NCBI GenBank assembly: GCA_018434645.1
Contig: JAHDOX010000140.1
Location: 1 to 20,711, forward strand
Length of the DNA: 20,711 nt
Source of the DNA: Synergistales bacterium
GTDB lineage: Bacteria > Synergistota > Synergistia > Synergistales > Thermovirgaceae
Direction of reading: 5' to 3'
The notes under the pieces are model-generated. The model searched no databases. It saw only the letters and a list, made by a program, of their open reading frames with translations, and was not told the origin of the DNA. The translations under genes and the position numbers were made by a program. Within the stretch, counting starts at the first letter, position 1. The number at the start of each line of letters is the position of its first letter. Positions 1 through 6,665 of this stretch are shown one piece after another.

Positions 1-15
1 GGTGGTGTAAAGCCG

Positions 16-306
16 ATGCCGCATAAAAGTAAACAGGATGAAATCATAATCTGCCGTTGCGAGGAAGTGACTCTTGGTGAGATTCGTGAATGGATCGAAA
101 AGGGATACGATACCTTTGACGAACTCAAGCGGGTCTTGCGTGTGGGAATGGGTCCGTGTCAGGGAAGGGGATGCAGGGATCTTGTATTGAGAGAAATTTC
201 CAGAATATCCGGAAGGAAAATTTCCGAAATTCCGCCTGGCCGTTTTCGTCCGCCGTCAAAACCAGTTAAGCTGGGCGTCCTCGCAAAAAGGGGAGACGAT
301 GAATGA
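16..306 (+). CDS. BFD-type [2Fe-2S]-binding protein, probable electron-transfer subunit of an FAD dehydrogenase
   Basis: Small 96-residue protein that should bind one [2Fe-2S] cluster and pass electrons from the FAD subunit encoded next. Four cysteines have the spacing of the BFD (bacterioferritin-associated ferredoxin) fold: CxC near residues 14-16 (CRCEE) and CxxxxC near 48-53 (GPCQGRGC). The family includes the cluster domains of opine oxidase, HcnA-type and dye-linked proline dehydrogenase complexes. The stop overlaps the next start by 4 bp (ATGA), so the two are translationally coupled. The basic, proline-rich tail after residue 68 looks disordered. The start is uncertain: ATG 16 has only a weak GGTGG upstream, and the frame stays open to base 1. 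It could therefore be the C-terminal domain of a longer protein, although a TAA at 8-10 in another frame may be the stop of a separate upstream gene. Confidence 0.8.
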   Translation: MPHKSKQDEIIICRCEEVTLGEIREWIEKGYDTFDELKRVLRVGMGPCQGRGCRDLVLREISRISGRKISEIPPGRFRPPSKPVKLGVLAKRGDDE

Positions 307-1454
307 GCCTTCCTAAAACTGCGAATGCTGTCATTATCGGCGGCGGAATCCAGGGATGCTCCATAGCCTACAACCTTGCAAAATTAGGCCTCAGGGACGT
401 AGTTGTCCTGGAAAAGGGCACCGTTTGTTCCGGCTCGACAGGTAGATGCGGAGCCGGCATCAGGGCCCAGTGGGGCACGGAAATGAATTGCCGCTTCGGC
501 CTCGCCTGTGTCGAGAAATTTGAACAACTTCACGAAGAGCTTGGCATGGATTGCGGCCTGAACCAGGGAGGTTACCTCCTCGTCGCTTATCAGGAAAGCG
601 AGTTCGAACAGCTGAAAAAGAACATGAAGCTCCAAAACAGTCTCGGGATCGACACCAGAGTTGTATCCTATGACGAAGCCAGGGAAATATGCCCCGGACT
701 TTCGGCCGACGACGCCGTCGGCTTCACCTACCATGCGAGGGATGGGCACGCCGACCCCTTCCTGACAACCTACGCCTACCAGGAGGCCGCTAAAATACTT
801 GGTGTGGTCTTTCACAAGTTTACAGAATGCACCGACGTGAAAACCTTAAACGGAAAAGTTGTCGGAGTTTCCACAAACCGCGGGGATATCGACACGCCCG
901 TAGTAGTAAACGCCGCCGGCGGCTATTCTCAGCAAGTTGCCAAACTGGCCGGCGTGGATCTTCCCATCTTTTCCGAGAGACATGAAATAATAATAACTGA
1001 GCCTGTAGAACCCGGAGTATGTCCGCCCATGCTTATGAGTTTTTCGGGGAACTACTACATCCAGCAGCGCCCCCACGGCTCGATCATAGGGGGATGCAGT
1101 CCCGAGGGCCATCCCGAAGACTACGAAAACGGAATCAGCTGGGGCTTTTTGGAAAAAATGTCCCAAACCATAACAAAACTTCTTCCCAGAACCAAAGGTA
1201 TACGTGCGGTGCGACAGTGGTCGGGACTGTACAATATGACTCCGGATCGTCAACCTGTTATGTGCGAGGCAGATAACGTGAAAGGTTTTTACCTCTCTGT
1301 AGGCTATTCAGGTCACGGTTTCATGTTCGGCCCGGTTTCAGGAAAATTGCTTGCCCAGAAGATCCTCGGTCAAAAACCCTGGATACCAATTGACCAGCTC
1401 CATTACAACCGCTTTGAAAAAGGCGAGCTTTTGATAGAACCGGCTGTCGTCTAA
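303..1454 (+). CDS. FAD-dependent oxidoreductase of the DAO/sarcosine oxidase beta family
   Basis: 383-residue flavoprotein of the D-amino-acid oxidase/glycine oxidase/sarcosine oxidase-beta superfamily, which oxidises a secondary or primary amine to an imine. The dinucleotide-binding motif GGGIQG is at residues 13-18. It is followed by the family's second glycine-rich stretch (GSTGRCGAGIR, about 44-54), and a C-terminal FAD-contact segment reads GYSGHGFMFGP. Length fits the family. There is no signal peptide or membrane segment, so it is probably cytoplasmic. Coupling to the preceding BFD-type [2Fe-2S] gene suggests a dehydrogenase complex that hands electrons to a carrier rather than to O2, which suits an anaerobe. 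The substrate cannot be read from the sequence; proline, hydroxyproline, sarcosine, D-amino acids or opines are all possible. Confidence 0.85.
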   Translation: MSLPKTANAVIIGGGIQGCSIAYNLAKLGLRDVVVLEKGTVCSGSTGRCGAGIRAQWGTEMNCRFGLACVEKFEQLHEELGMDCGLNQGGYLLVAYQESEFEQLKKNMKLQNSLGIDTRVVSYDEAREICPGLSADDAVGFTYHARDGHADPFLTTYAYQEAAKILGVVFHKFTECTDVKTLNGKVVGVSTNRGDIDTPVVVNAAGGYSQQVAKLAGVDLPIFSERHEIIITEPVEPGVCPPMLMSFSGNYYIQQRPHGSIIGGCSPEGHPEDYENGISWGFLEKMSQTITKLLPRTKGIRAVRQWSGLYNMTPDRQPVMCEADNVKGFYLSVGYSGHGFMFGPVSGKLLAQKILGQKPWIPIDQLHYNRFEKGELLIEPAVV

Positions 1455-1511
1455 CAAGGTAAGATCACGGACTGAAATCCTGGATCAGGAGTAAATTATG
1501 TTTAAAGCGGG

Positions 1512-1545
1512 AAAGGGGATGGAGCAGGTGAATCTGTCCCCTTTT
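1512..1545 (+). terminator. Probable intrinsic terminator after the FAD oxidoreductase gene
   Basis: Inverted repeat AAAGGGGA (1512-1519) and TCCCCTTT (1537-1544) with a 17-nt loop, running into TTTTCGTTT. The stem is 8 bp and GC-rich in the middle, and the T tract is short and interrupted, so efficiency is uncertain. It sits about 60 bp after the stop at 1454 and before the kor promoter. Confidence 0.55.
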
Positions 1546-1627
1546 CGTTTGCATTACGCCGGGAATTTCAAATTCTCGTAATTGTATAGTCAGCAATATA
1601 ATTTTCAATTTTTTCCAGCACTTATAC

Positions 1628-1656
1628 TTGTCCGAATGATAACAAAATGTCATAAT
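1628..1656 (+). promoter_or_regulatory. Candidate sigma-70-type promoter of the kor operon
   Basis: TTGTCC (1628-1633) and CATAAT (1651-1656) are separated by 17 bp, predicting a transcript start near 1663 and a leader of about 64 nt before korD. A second -10-like TATAAT lies at 1597-1602 with only a poor -35 (TTCTCG, 18-bp spacer). Besides the terminator and these promoter candidates, the 1455-1726 gap holds AT-rich sequence and one doubtful 27-codon ORF at 1498-1581. Confidence 0.5.
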
Positions 1657-1726
1657 GGCCCTCGGACTGCAGCAAATCCTTATCGTAGATATTACAAGCA
1701 AACCCTTCGAAAGGAAGGTGAGTGTG

Positions 1727-1933
1727 TTGCCGTCAAAGTTCAAGGTCACAATCAACAAGACCTGGTGCAAGGGGTGTGGGCTTTGTGTGGCAGTTTGCCC
1801 GAAAAACGTTCTCGAACTCGATGAGAACATCAAGTCCGACCCGCTCCGTCCCGAGGACTGTATCGGCTGCAGGCAGTGCGAGAACATTTGTCCTGATTTG
1901 GCAATAACCGTTGGAGAGGGTGACCCGGAATGA
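1727..1933 (+). CDS. korD: 2-oxoacid:ferredoxin oxidoreductase delta subunit, 2x[4Fe-4S] ferredoxin
   Basis: Ferredoxin-like subunit that takes electrons released at the thiamine site of KorAB and carries them to soluble ferredoxin. Two complete CxxCxxCxxxCP motifs are present (CKGCGLCVAVCP and CIGCRQCENICP), so two [4Fe-4S] clusters are expected. I chose TTG 1727 (68 residues, reading MPSKFKVT) because an AAGGTGA ribosome-binding site at 1715-1721 is correctly spaced; GTG 1724 is almost as good. An in-frame ATG at 1655 is unlikely because it overlaps the predicted -10 box and lacks a ribosome-binding site. The stop overlaps korA by 4 bp (ATGA). Small ferredoxin subunits heading korDABC operons are normal in anaerobes. 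Confidence 0.88.
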   Translation: MPSKFKVTINKTWCKGCGLCVAVCPKNVLELDENIKSDPLRPEDCIGCRQCENICPDLAITVGEGDPE

Positions 1934-3066
1934 AAAACGAGATCAATTTCTGGCAAGGGAACGTAGCCTTGGCGCATGGTGCCCTTGCAGCGGGTTGCAG
2001 GTTCTTCGGAGGATACCCCATTACACCATCTTCCGAAATAGCCGAGGTGATGGCCGAGGAATTGCCCAAATTAAACGGTCGATTCATCCAAATGGAAGAT
2101 GAAATAGCGGGAATCGCCGCCGCGATCGGAGCCTCGATGACTGGCAGGAAATCCATGACTGCCACATCCGGGCCGGGTTTCTCCCTTAAACAGGAAAACC
2201 TCGGACTGGCCTACATGGCCGAAATTCCACTGGTCGTGGTGGATGTAATGAGAGGCGGTCCCTCCACCGGACTTCCCACCTCTATTTCGCAACAAGACGT
2301 CATGCAGGCCAGATGGGGAACCCATGGGGACCATGCCACTATAGCCTACGCACCGTCATCGGTCCAGGAATGTTACGAGACAGCTATCAAAGCATTTAAT
2401 ATGGCCGAACGTTTTCGACAACCTGTTCTGATCATGAGCGATGAGGTTCTTGGCCATATGCGGGAACGGGTGACAATCCAAAAAGACATTATGCCGCAGA
2501 TTATAAACAGGAAAAGACCTGCCGTAGACCCAGATGAATTCAAACCATACAAACCAGATGATAAAGACAACCTTCCCCCCATGGCCTCCTTTGGTGATGG
2601 CTATCGGTGGCATATAACCGGCCTTACCCATAACGAATGGGGCTTTCCCACCAACGATCCTGCGGAAATCGAGAAAAAGACAAGACGACTTATGGATAAG
2701 GTAAACGCTTATCGCGATGAAATAGTGGAATACGAAACTGAAAGTATCGACGACGCGGAAATCCTTGTAGTGTCCTACGGCAGTGTGGCCAGAACGGCAC
2801 TAAGCGCCGTACGTATGGCAAGAAAAAAAGGCCTGAAGGCAGGCTTTTTCAGGTTAGTCACCTTGTGGCCTTTCCCTGACAGGGAAATCGAAAATATCGC
2901 TGAAAAATCCAGGGTAATCCTCGTACCGGAACTCAACTATGGACAGATGGTCCTGGAAACAGAAAGAGCGGCGCATGGCAAGGCCCGTGTCGTACCCTAT
3001 AATCTTGTCAATGGAGAGCTTTTCAAACCTGAGGAGATCCTTGAAAAAATCGAGGAGGTGGGCTAA
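1930..3066 (+). CDS. korA: 2-oxoacid:ferredoxin oxidoreductase alpha subunit (KorA type)
   Basis: 378-residue alpha subunit of a CoA- and thiamine diphosphate-dependent 2-oxoacid:ferredoxin oxidoreductase, which converts a 2-oxoacid, CoA and oxidised ferredoxin to acyl-CoA, CO2 and reduced ferredoxin in the cytoplasm. The N-terminal pyrimidine-binding domain carries the family signature GGYPITPSSE at 27-36 and the segment TSGPGFSLKQE further on. The C-terminal domain II begins around residue 270 (EILVVSYGSVART). Length and split-subunit form match KorA, meaning 2-oxoglutarate synthase. Branched-chain or other oxoacid enzymes share this architecture, so the substrate is inferred. Its start overlaps the korD stop, and korB follows after 3 bp. 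Confidence 0.93.
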   Translation: MKNEINFWQGNVALAHGALAAGCRFFGGYPITPSSEIAEVMAEELPKLNGRFIQMEDEIAGIAAAIGASMTGRKSMTATSGPGFSLKQENLGLAYMAEIPLVVVDVMRGGPSTGLPTSISQQDVMQARWGTHGDHATIAYAPSSVQECYETAIKAFNMAERFRQPVLIMSDEVLGHMRERVTIQKDIMPQIINRKRPAVDPDEFKPYKPDDKDNLPPMASFGDGYRWHITGLTHNEWGFPTNDPAEIEKKTRRLMDKVNAYRDEIVEYETESIDDAEILVVSYGSVARTALSAVRMARKKGLKAGFFRLVTLWPFPDREIENIAEKSRVILVPELNYGQMVLETERAAHGKARVVPYNLVNGELFKPEEILEKIEEVG

Positions 3067-3069
3067 AAG

Positions 3070-3894
3070 ATGCCACGCCCTGAAGTTATGGATTGGCTAA
3101 GAAAACAATTTTTCCCACACCTGTGGTGCCCCGGTTGCGGCCACGGCATAATTCTTCATGCCATATTGAGGGCGCTCATCGACAGCGGCAAAAAACGCGA
3201 AGAAACGGTTATTGCTTCGGGCATAGGATGTTCCAGCCGCATGCCTGGTTATATTGACGCCTGTACCGTTCATACCACCCACGGCCGTTCCCTGGCTTTT
3301 GCCACCGGCATAAAGCTGTCGAACCCCGACCTTACCGTCGTCGATGTAATGGGTGATGGAGACTGTGCCGCCATCGGAGGCAATCATTTCATCCACGCAT
3401 GCAGGAGAAATATAAACATAACCGCAGTAGTAATGAACAACAACATTTATGGAATGACCGGTGGACAAGCCTCGCCAACGACCCCCCTGGGCGCAAAAGC
3501 AACGACCGCGCCTTACGGTTCGATCGAACCACCTTTTGACATATGCCAGCTGGCTCAGGGCGCAGGGGCAACCTACGTGGCACGGGCAACGATCGCCAAT
3601 CCAGTTTTGTGCGAGAAATACATCAAAAACGGAATTGAGCATAAAGGATTTTCGGTTGTCGAGGTTATATCCAGCTGCCATACTCAATTCGGAAGAAGAA
3701 ACAAACGAAGGACCCCTTTGGACAACCTTAACTTCCTCAAGACAGCTTCAGTGCAGTTGGCCAAGGCGTCTTCGATGTCCGAAGAAGAACTTGAAGGGAA
3801 AATCATCATTGGTGAGTTCGTAAGAAAAGAGATACCCGAATACACCGAAGGCTACGAAAAGCTGATCGAAGCTGTTGGGGGGAGTAAGGTATGA
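3070..3894 (+). CDS. korB: 2-oxoacid:ferredoxin oxidoreductase beta subunit, thiamine diphosphate-binding
   Basis: 274-residue beta subunit holding the thiamine diphosphate and catalytic centre. Visible signatures are CPGCGHG at residues 20-26, the Mg2+/ThDP motif GDGD at 95-98, and its partner asparagines in MNNNIYGMTGGQ at about 122-132. Further cysteines (for example in GIGCSS) may ligate the proximal [4Fe-4S] cluster, as in related beta subunits. GAGGAGGTGGG just upstream is an excellent ribosome-binding site. The gene overlaps korC by 4 bp (ATGA at 3891-3894). Together with KorA it forms the heterodimer that does the decarboxylation; KorD and KorC complete the complex. Confidence 0.94.
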   Translation: MPRPEVMDWLRKQFFPHLWCPGCGHGIILHAILRALIDSGKKREETVIASGIGCSSRMPGYIDACTVHTTHGRSLAFATGIKLSNPDLTVVDVMGDGDCAAIGGNHFIHACRRNINITAVVMNNNIYGMTGGQASPTTPLGAKATTAPYGSIEPPFDICQLAQGAGATYVARATIANPVLCEKYIKNGIEHKGFSVVEVISSCHTQFGRRNKRRTPLDNLNFLKTASVQLAKASSMSEEELEGKIIIGEFVRKEIPEYTEGYEKLIEAVGGSKV

Positions 3895-4436
3895 GTGACC
3901 GCTATGAAATCCGTTTTGCCGGTTCGGGTGGACAGGGCATAATACTGGCAGCGGTAATAACCGGTGAGGCCGCCGTCCTTTACGGAAACCTGAACGCAGT
4001 CCAGACTCAGTCCTACGGCCCCGAAGCCCGTGGAGGAAAATCGAAATCCGAGGTCGTCATTTCAAGGCGTGAAATTGATTACCCGAAAGCGTCAAGGCCG
4101 AATCTCCAGGTGATACTAAACCAGAATGCCTGTGAGGAATTCGTCTATGACACCGCACCTGGGGGAACAGTCATTCTGGATGATACTTATGTAAAAGTAA
4201 AACCACAAGTGGATGCCGAAATACATTTTTTACCTATAGTCAAGGTTGCTCGTGAAAAAATAGGCCGGGAGCTGGTCACGAACATGGTAGCTCTGGGTGC
4301 GACGGCACATGTCCTTGAAAAGGAAGGGCTGCTAAAACCTGAACATCTCAAGGAGGCCGTTATGGCAAGAGTCCCACGCGGAACGGAGGAAATGAACGGC
4401 CTGGCCTTCGACGAGGGTTATAATCTTTTAAACTGA
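3891..4436 (+). CDS. korC: 2-oxoacid:ferredoxin oxidoreductase gamma subunit
   Basis: 181-residue gamma subunit (POR gamma/KorC domain). The glycine-rich GSGGQGI at residues 11-17 and the segment YGPEARGGKSKSEV are typical; this domain contributes to CoA and subunit contacts. It is the last gene of the korDABC unit, joined to korB by a 4-bp overlap, and is followed by a terminator-like hairpin at 4482-4518. Nothing is missing, so the four-subunit enzyme is complete in this window. Confidence 0.93.
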   Translation: MSDRYEIRFAGSGGQGIILAAVITGEAAVLYGNLNAVQTQSYGPEARGGKSKSEVVISRREIDYPKASRPNLQVILNQNACEEFVYDTAPGGTVILDDTYVKVKPQVDAEIHFLPIVKVAREKIGRELVTNMVALGATAHVLEKEGLLKPEHLKEAVMARVPRGTEEMNGLAFDEGYNLLN

Positions 4437-4481
4437 GTGCTCGAAGAAGATTCAGCCGACGAATAACGAATTTAAAGTGTT

Positions 4482-4518
4482 GGGGGTGCGACATTGAATA
4501 TTATTCAGTCGCATCCCC
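4482..4518 (+). terminator. Hairpin closing the kor operon
   Basis: GGGGGTGCGAC (4482-4492) pairs with GTCGCATCCCC (4508-4518) in an 11-bp stem with one G-U pair. The loop itself can close further as TGAAT/ATTCA around ATT. Only three Ts follow before TGATATTG, so this is a strong hairpin with a weak U tract. It may be a leaky terminator or an mRNA 3'-end stabiliser. Confidence 0.6.
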
Positions 4519-4563
4519 TTTGATATTGTTATCAAGTGGAAAGGGGGCTGTTTGTAAAGACAA

Positions 4564-5973
4564 ATGAAACCCGACGAAGGTCAAAATATCGTAGTAAATA
4601 TAACTTCCGTCAACAGCCGAGGTGAAGGAGTCGCAAGATTTGGCGAAGACCGTTTTGTACTTTTTGTGGCAGGTGCCCTCCCCGGTGAAAAAATCAAGGG
4701 AAGAGTAAAAAAAATAAAAAAATCCTACGGAATACTTGAAATTGAAGAAATACTCGAGAAAAGTCCTGACAGGCGAGTACCTTCATGCCGCTGGTTCGAA
4801 CAGTGCGGAGGCTGCTCCCTCCAGCACGCGGACTATGAACTCCAGTGCTTTTTAAAAAAGAGGGCCTTGCAGGACGCGCTAATGAAAGAGCTTGGTTCGG
4901 ATTGCGACTATATTGTAGATGATTGTGTCAAAAGCCCGGATGAATGGCACTACAGAAACAAGGCTTCGTTCCCAGTAAGATTTGACGACAAAAAGTCACA
5001 GTACGGTTTTTTCATGAGGGACAGCCACAGGGTAATTCCGGTTGACTTTTGTCCTGTGCTCCAGAATCCACTTGAAGAAGCCATGAAGGACATACCGAAG
5101 ATTCTGGAAATTCTGAAATGGCCCGCCTATGACGAAAAAAAACACTTGGGAGTGCTCAGGCACATTGTACTACGGGCAACAAAGTCGGGGAACGTGTCTT
5201 TCGTCTTTGTGGTTCGATCGTTCAGACAAAAGGACGAACAGAAAAAACTGCGTGATTTGCGTTCTTTCCTGAATAGCAGGGGTTATCGGTCTTTCCCGTC
5301 GGTTTTCGTCAACGTGAACAAAAAACGGGGTAACCAGATTTTTGGATTGAGGACCTTTCATATCGCAGGTCCTGCTTTTATAGAAGAAAGGATAGGCAAT
5401 CACATACTGAGATTTGGTCCTACGTCTTTTTTTCAGGTAAATCCCCTTATCACCGAAAAAGTCTTCGAGACGGCCATATCCGGATTCAAAACCGGAGGTA
5501 GAGTACTGGAACTTTATAGCGGCGTCGGAGCAATGACTCTTCCTCTGGTCGGAAAATCCTCTTTTGTTCATGCCGTTGAGTCCTGGCCGGAAGCAGCAAA
5601 TTTTCTGAAAGACAATCTTTTTCGAAGCGGATTTACAAATGCCTCGGTAGAAGGAACGACGGCGGAAGATTTTTTGGAGCGAATCGACAAAGATTACTGT
5701 GAAGGAATTCTTCTTGATCCACCCAGAAGCGGGTGCAGCAGGAAAGTTATCGATAAACTCCTTTTTCTCCGACCTGAGCGTATAGTCTACGTATCCTGTA
5801 ACCCGGCGACTTTGGCACGAGACTTAAAAAATCTCGTCGGCGACGGTTATAAAATTACACGCATTACGCCCTTCGACATGTTTCCGCAAACCACCCACGT
5901 TGAATCCGTTGCATTTCTTGAAAAAAATAAAACGGACATATACCGCATACCTGCTTTTCCTGTCCATAAATAA
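4564..5973 (+). CDS. rlmD: 23S rRNA (uracil-5-)-methyltransferase, RlmD/RumA-like
   Basis: 469-residue SAM-dependent RNA m5U methyltransferase of the TrmA/RumA family. An N-terminal TRAM RNA-binding domain spans roughly residues 8-65. Iron-sulfur cysteines follow at C75, C81 and C84 (CRWFEQCGGC) and C163 (DFCPVL), the arrangement that binds [4Fe-4S] in RumA. The SAM motif is LELYSGVGAMTLPL, the substrate loop is DPPRSGCS, and the catalytic nucleophile is C412 in VSCNPATLARDL. The exact target uridine (1939, or 747/1939 as in dual-specificity enzymes) is not decided by sequence. It appears to stand alone after the kor hairpin. ATG 4564 is used because an in-frame TAA lies at 4555; the GGGGG at about 4544-4548 is a distant ribosome-binding site. 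Confidence 0.88.
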   Translation: MKPDEGQNIVVNITSVNSRGEGVARFGEDRFVLFVAGALPGEKIKGRVKKIKKSYGILEIEEILEKSPDRRVPSCRWFEQCGGCSLQHADYELQCFLKKRALQDALMKELGSDCDYIVDDCVKSPDEWHYRNKASFPVRFDDKKSQYGFFMRDSHRVIPVDFCPVLQNPLEEAMKDIPKILEILKWPAYDEKKHLGVLRHIVLRATKSGNVSFVFVVRSFRQKDEQKKLRDLRSFLNSRGYRSFPSVFVNVNKKRGNQIFGLRTFHIAGPAFIEERIGNHILRFGPTSFFQVNPLITEKVFETAISGFKTGGRVLELYSGVGAMTLPLVGKSSFVHAVESWPEAANFLKDNLFRSGFTNASVEGTTAEDFLERIDKDYCEGILLDPPRSGCSRKVIDKLLFLRPERIVYVSCNPATLARDLKNLVGDGYKITRITPFDMFPQTTHVESVAFLEKNKTDIYRIPAFPVHK

Positions 5974-6021
5974 CAAGAGACAACGGTGAGAAAACTTGCA
6001 AATTTGGTTCCGGACAGATAT

Positions 6022-6027
6022 TATAAT
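6022..6027 (+). promoter_or_regulatory. -10 box of the tRNA-Gly promoter, inside an inverted repeat
   Basis: A perfect TATAAT stands 13 bp before the mature tRNA. The -35 is poor: TTGCAA at 5996-6001 would need a 20-bp spacer. The box is bracketed by CCGGACA (6010-6016) and TGTCCGG (6027-6033). Confidence 0.55.
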
Positions 6028-6040
6028 GTCCGGCTTAAGG

Positions 6041-6116
6041 GCGGACATAGCTCAGCCGGTAGAGCATCGGCTTCCCAAGCCGAGGGTCGCGGGTTCGAAT
6101 CCCGTTGTCCGCTCCA
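6041..6116 (+). tRNA. tRNA-Gly (anticodon CCC)
   Basis: Full 76-nt cloverleaf. The acceptor stem pairs GCGGACA with TGTCCGC, with discriminator T at 6113 and encoded CCA at 6114-6116. The D arm includes AGCTCAGCCGGTAGAGC. The anticodon stem TCGGC/GCCGA encloses loop TTCCCAA, giving anticodon CCC (reads GGG). The T arm is GCGGG/CCCGT-like around TTCGAAT. T73 is the usual bacterial tRNA-Gly discriminator. Seven Ts (6117-6123) follow directly and probably end transcription. Confidence 0.96.
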
Positions 6117-6238
6117 TTTTTTTATTCTTTTCTGGTATCTTGAAACAATGAGAGGTACCTCTACTAATTTCGGCCCGGACTCAGAAAGAACAGTTCGATA
6201 TGCTTTCAAAAAACATAAATTCACAAATATTGTTAAAA

Positions 6239-6267
6239 TTGACACAATTTTTGGGCGGTATTAGAAT
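6239..6267 (+). promoter_or_regulatory. Promoter of the V-type ATPase operon
   Basis: Perfect -35 TTGACA (6239-6244), 17-bp spacer, and -10 TAGAAT (6262-6267), one mismatch from consensus. A transcript start near 6274 would give a leader of about 59 nt before the first ATPase gene. The rest of the 6117-6332 gap holds the tRNA T tract and a 12-bp palindrome at 6151-6162. Confidence 0.75.
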
Positions 6268-6332
6268 GACCGAGGTTTTTTGGATACAGCGCCATAGGTT
6301 ACGGTAGATGTCGCCGAAAGGAGGTGCCGCTG

Positions 6333-6665
6333 ATGGCAAAAGATCTTGCTGAAGAAATAAGGCAATCTGAAGAAGAAGCCGAGTCCATAATTCAGGATGC
6401 CAAATCACGTGCCTCTCAAATGTTAGCAGAAGCCAGGGCGGAGGCCGAGAATTCTCTGAAAACATCGAGGCAAAAAATGCACCGTAAATACCGGGAGACT
6501 CTGGAAAAGCTGGAAAAAGAGGCAGCCGGTGAGGCTGAACTTATCGTTTCCAAGGGAGAAAAGGAAGCGGAGGAGATGGTACGTCGCTTTCAGGATAGGA
6601 TAAACGATGTGGCAGACTGGGTTGCAAAAGAGGTGGTAAACAGGTATGGCGGTCCTGAAAGTTAA
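6333..6665 (+). CDS. ntpF: V-type ATPase peripheral-stalk subunit G/H
   Basis: 110-residue, highly charged protein predicted to be almost entirely alpha-helical coiled coil, with runs of Glu, Lys and Ala and no hydrophobic segment. This is the pattern of the small peripheral-stalk subunit (G/H; NtpF in E. hirae) that pairs with subunit E to hold the catalytic head. ATG 6333 is chosen because AAAGGAGGTG at 6317-6325 is an ideal ribosome-binding site; the upstream GTG 6324 lies inside that site. It is the first gene of the ATPase operon, and its 3' end overlaps subunit I by 20 bp. Sequence identity in this family is weak, so assignment rests on position and composition. Confidence 0.82.
   Translation: MAKDLAEEIRQSEEEAESIIQDAKSRASQMLAEARAEAENSLKTSRQKMHRKYRETLEKLEKEAAGEAELIVSKGEKEAEEMVRRFQDRINDVADWVAKEVVNRYGGPES

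Noticed and set aside
4520..4535. FNR box
   Set aside because: Looks similar, but the TTGA to TCAA distance is 8 rather than 6 bp, so I report it only as an unexplained palindrome.
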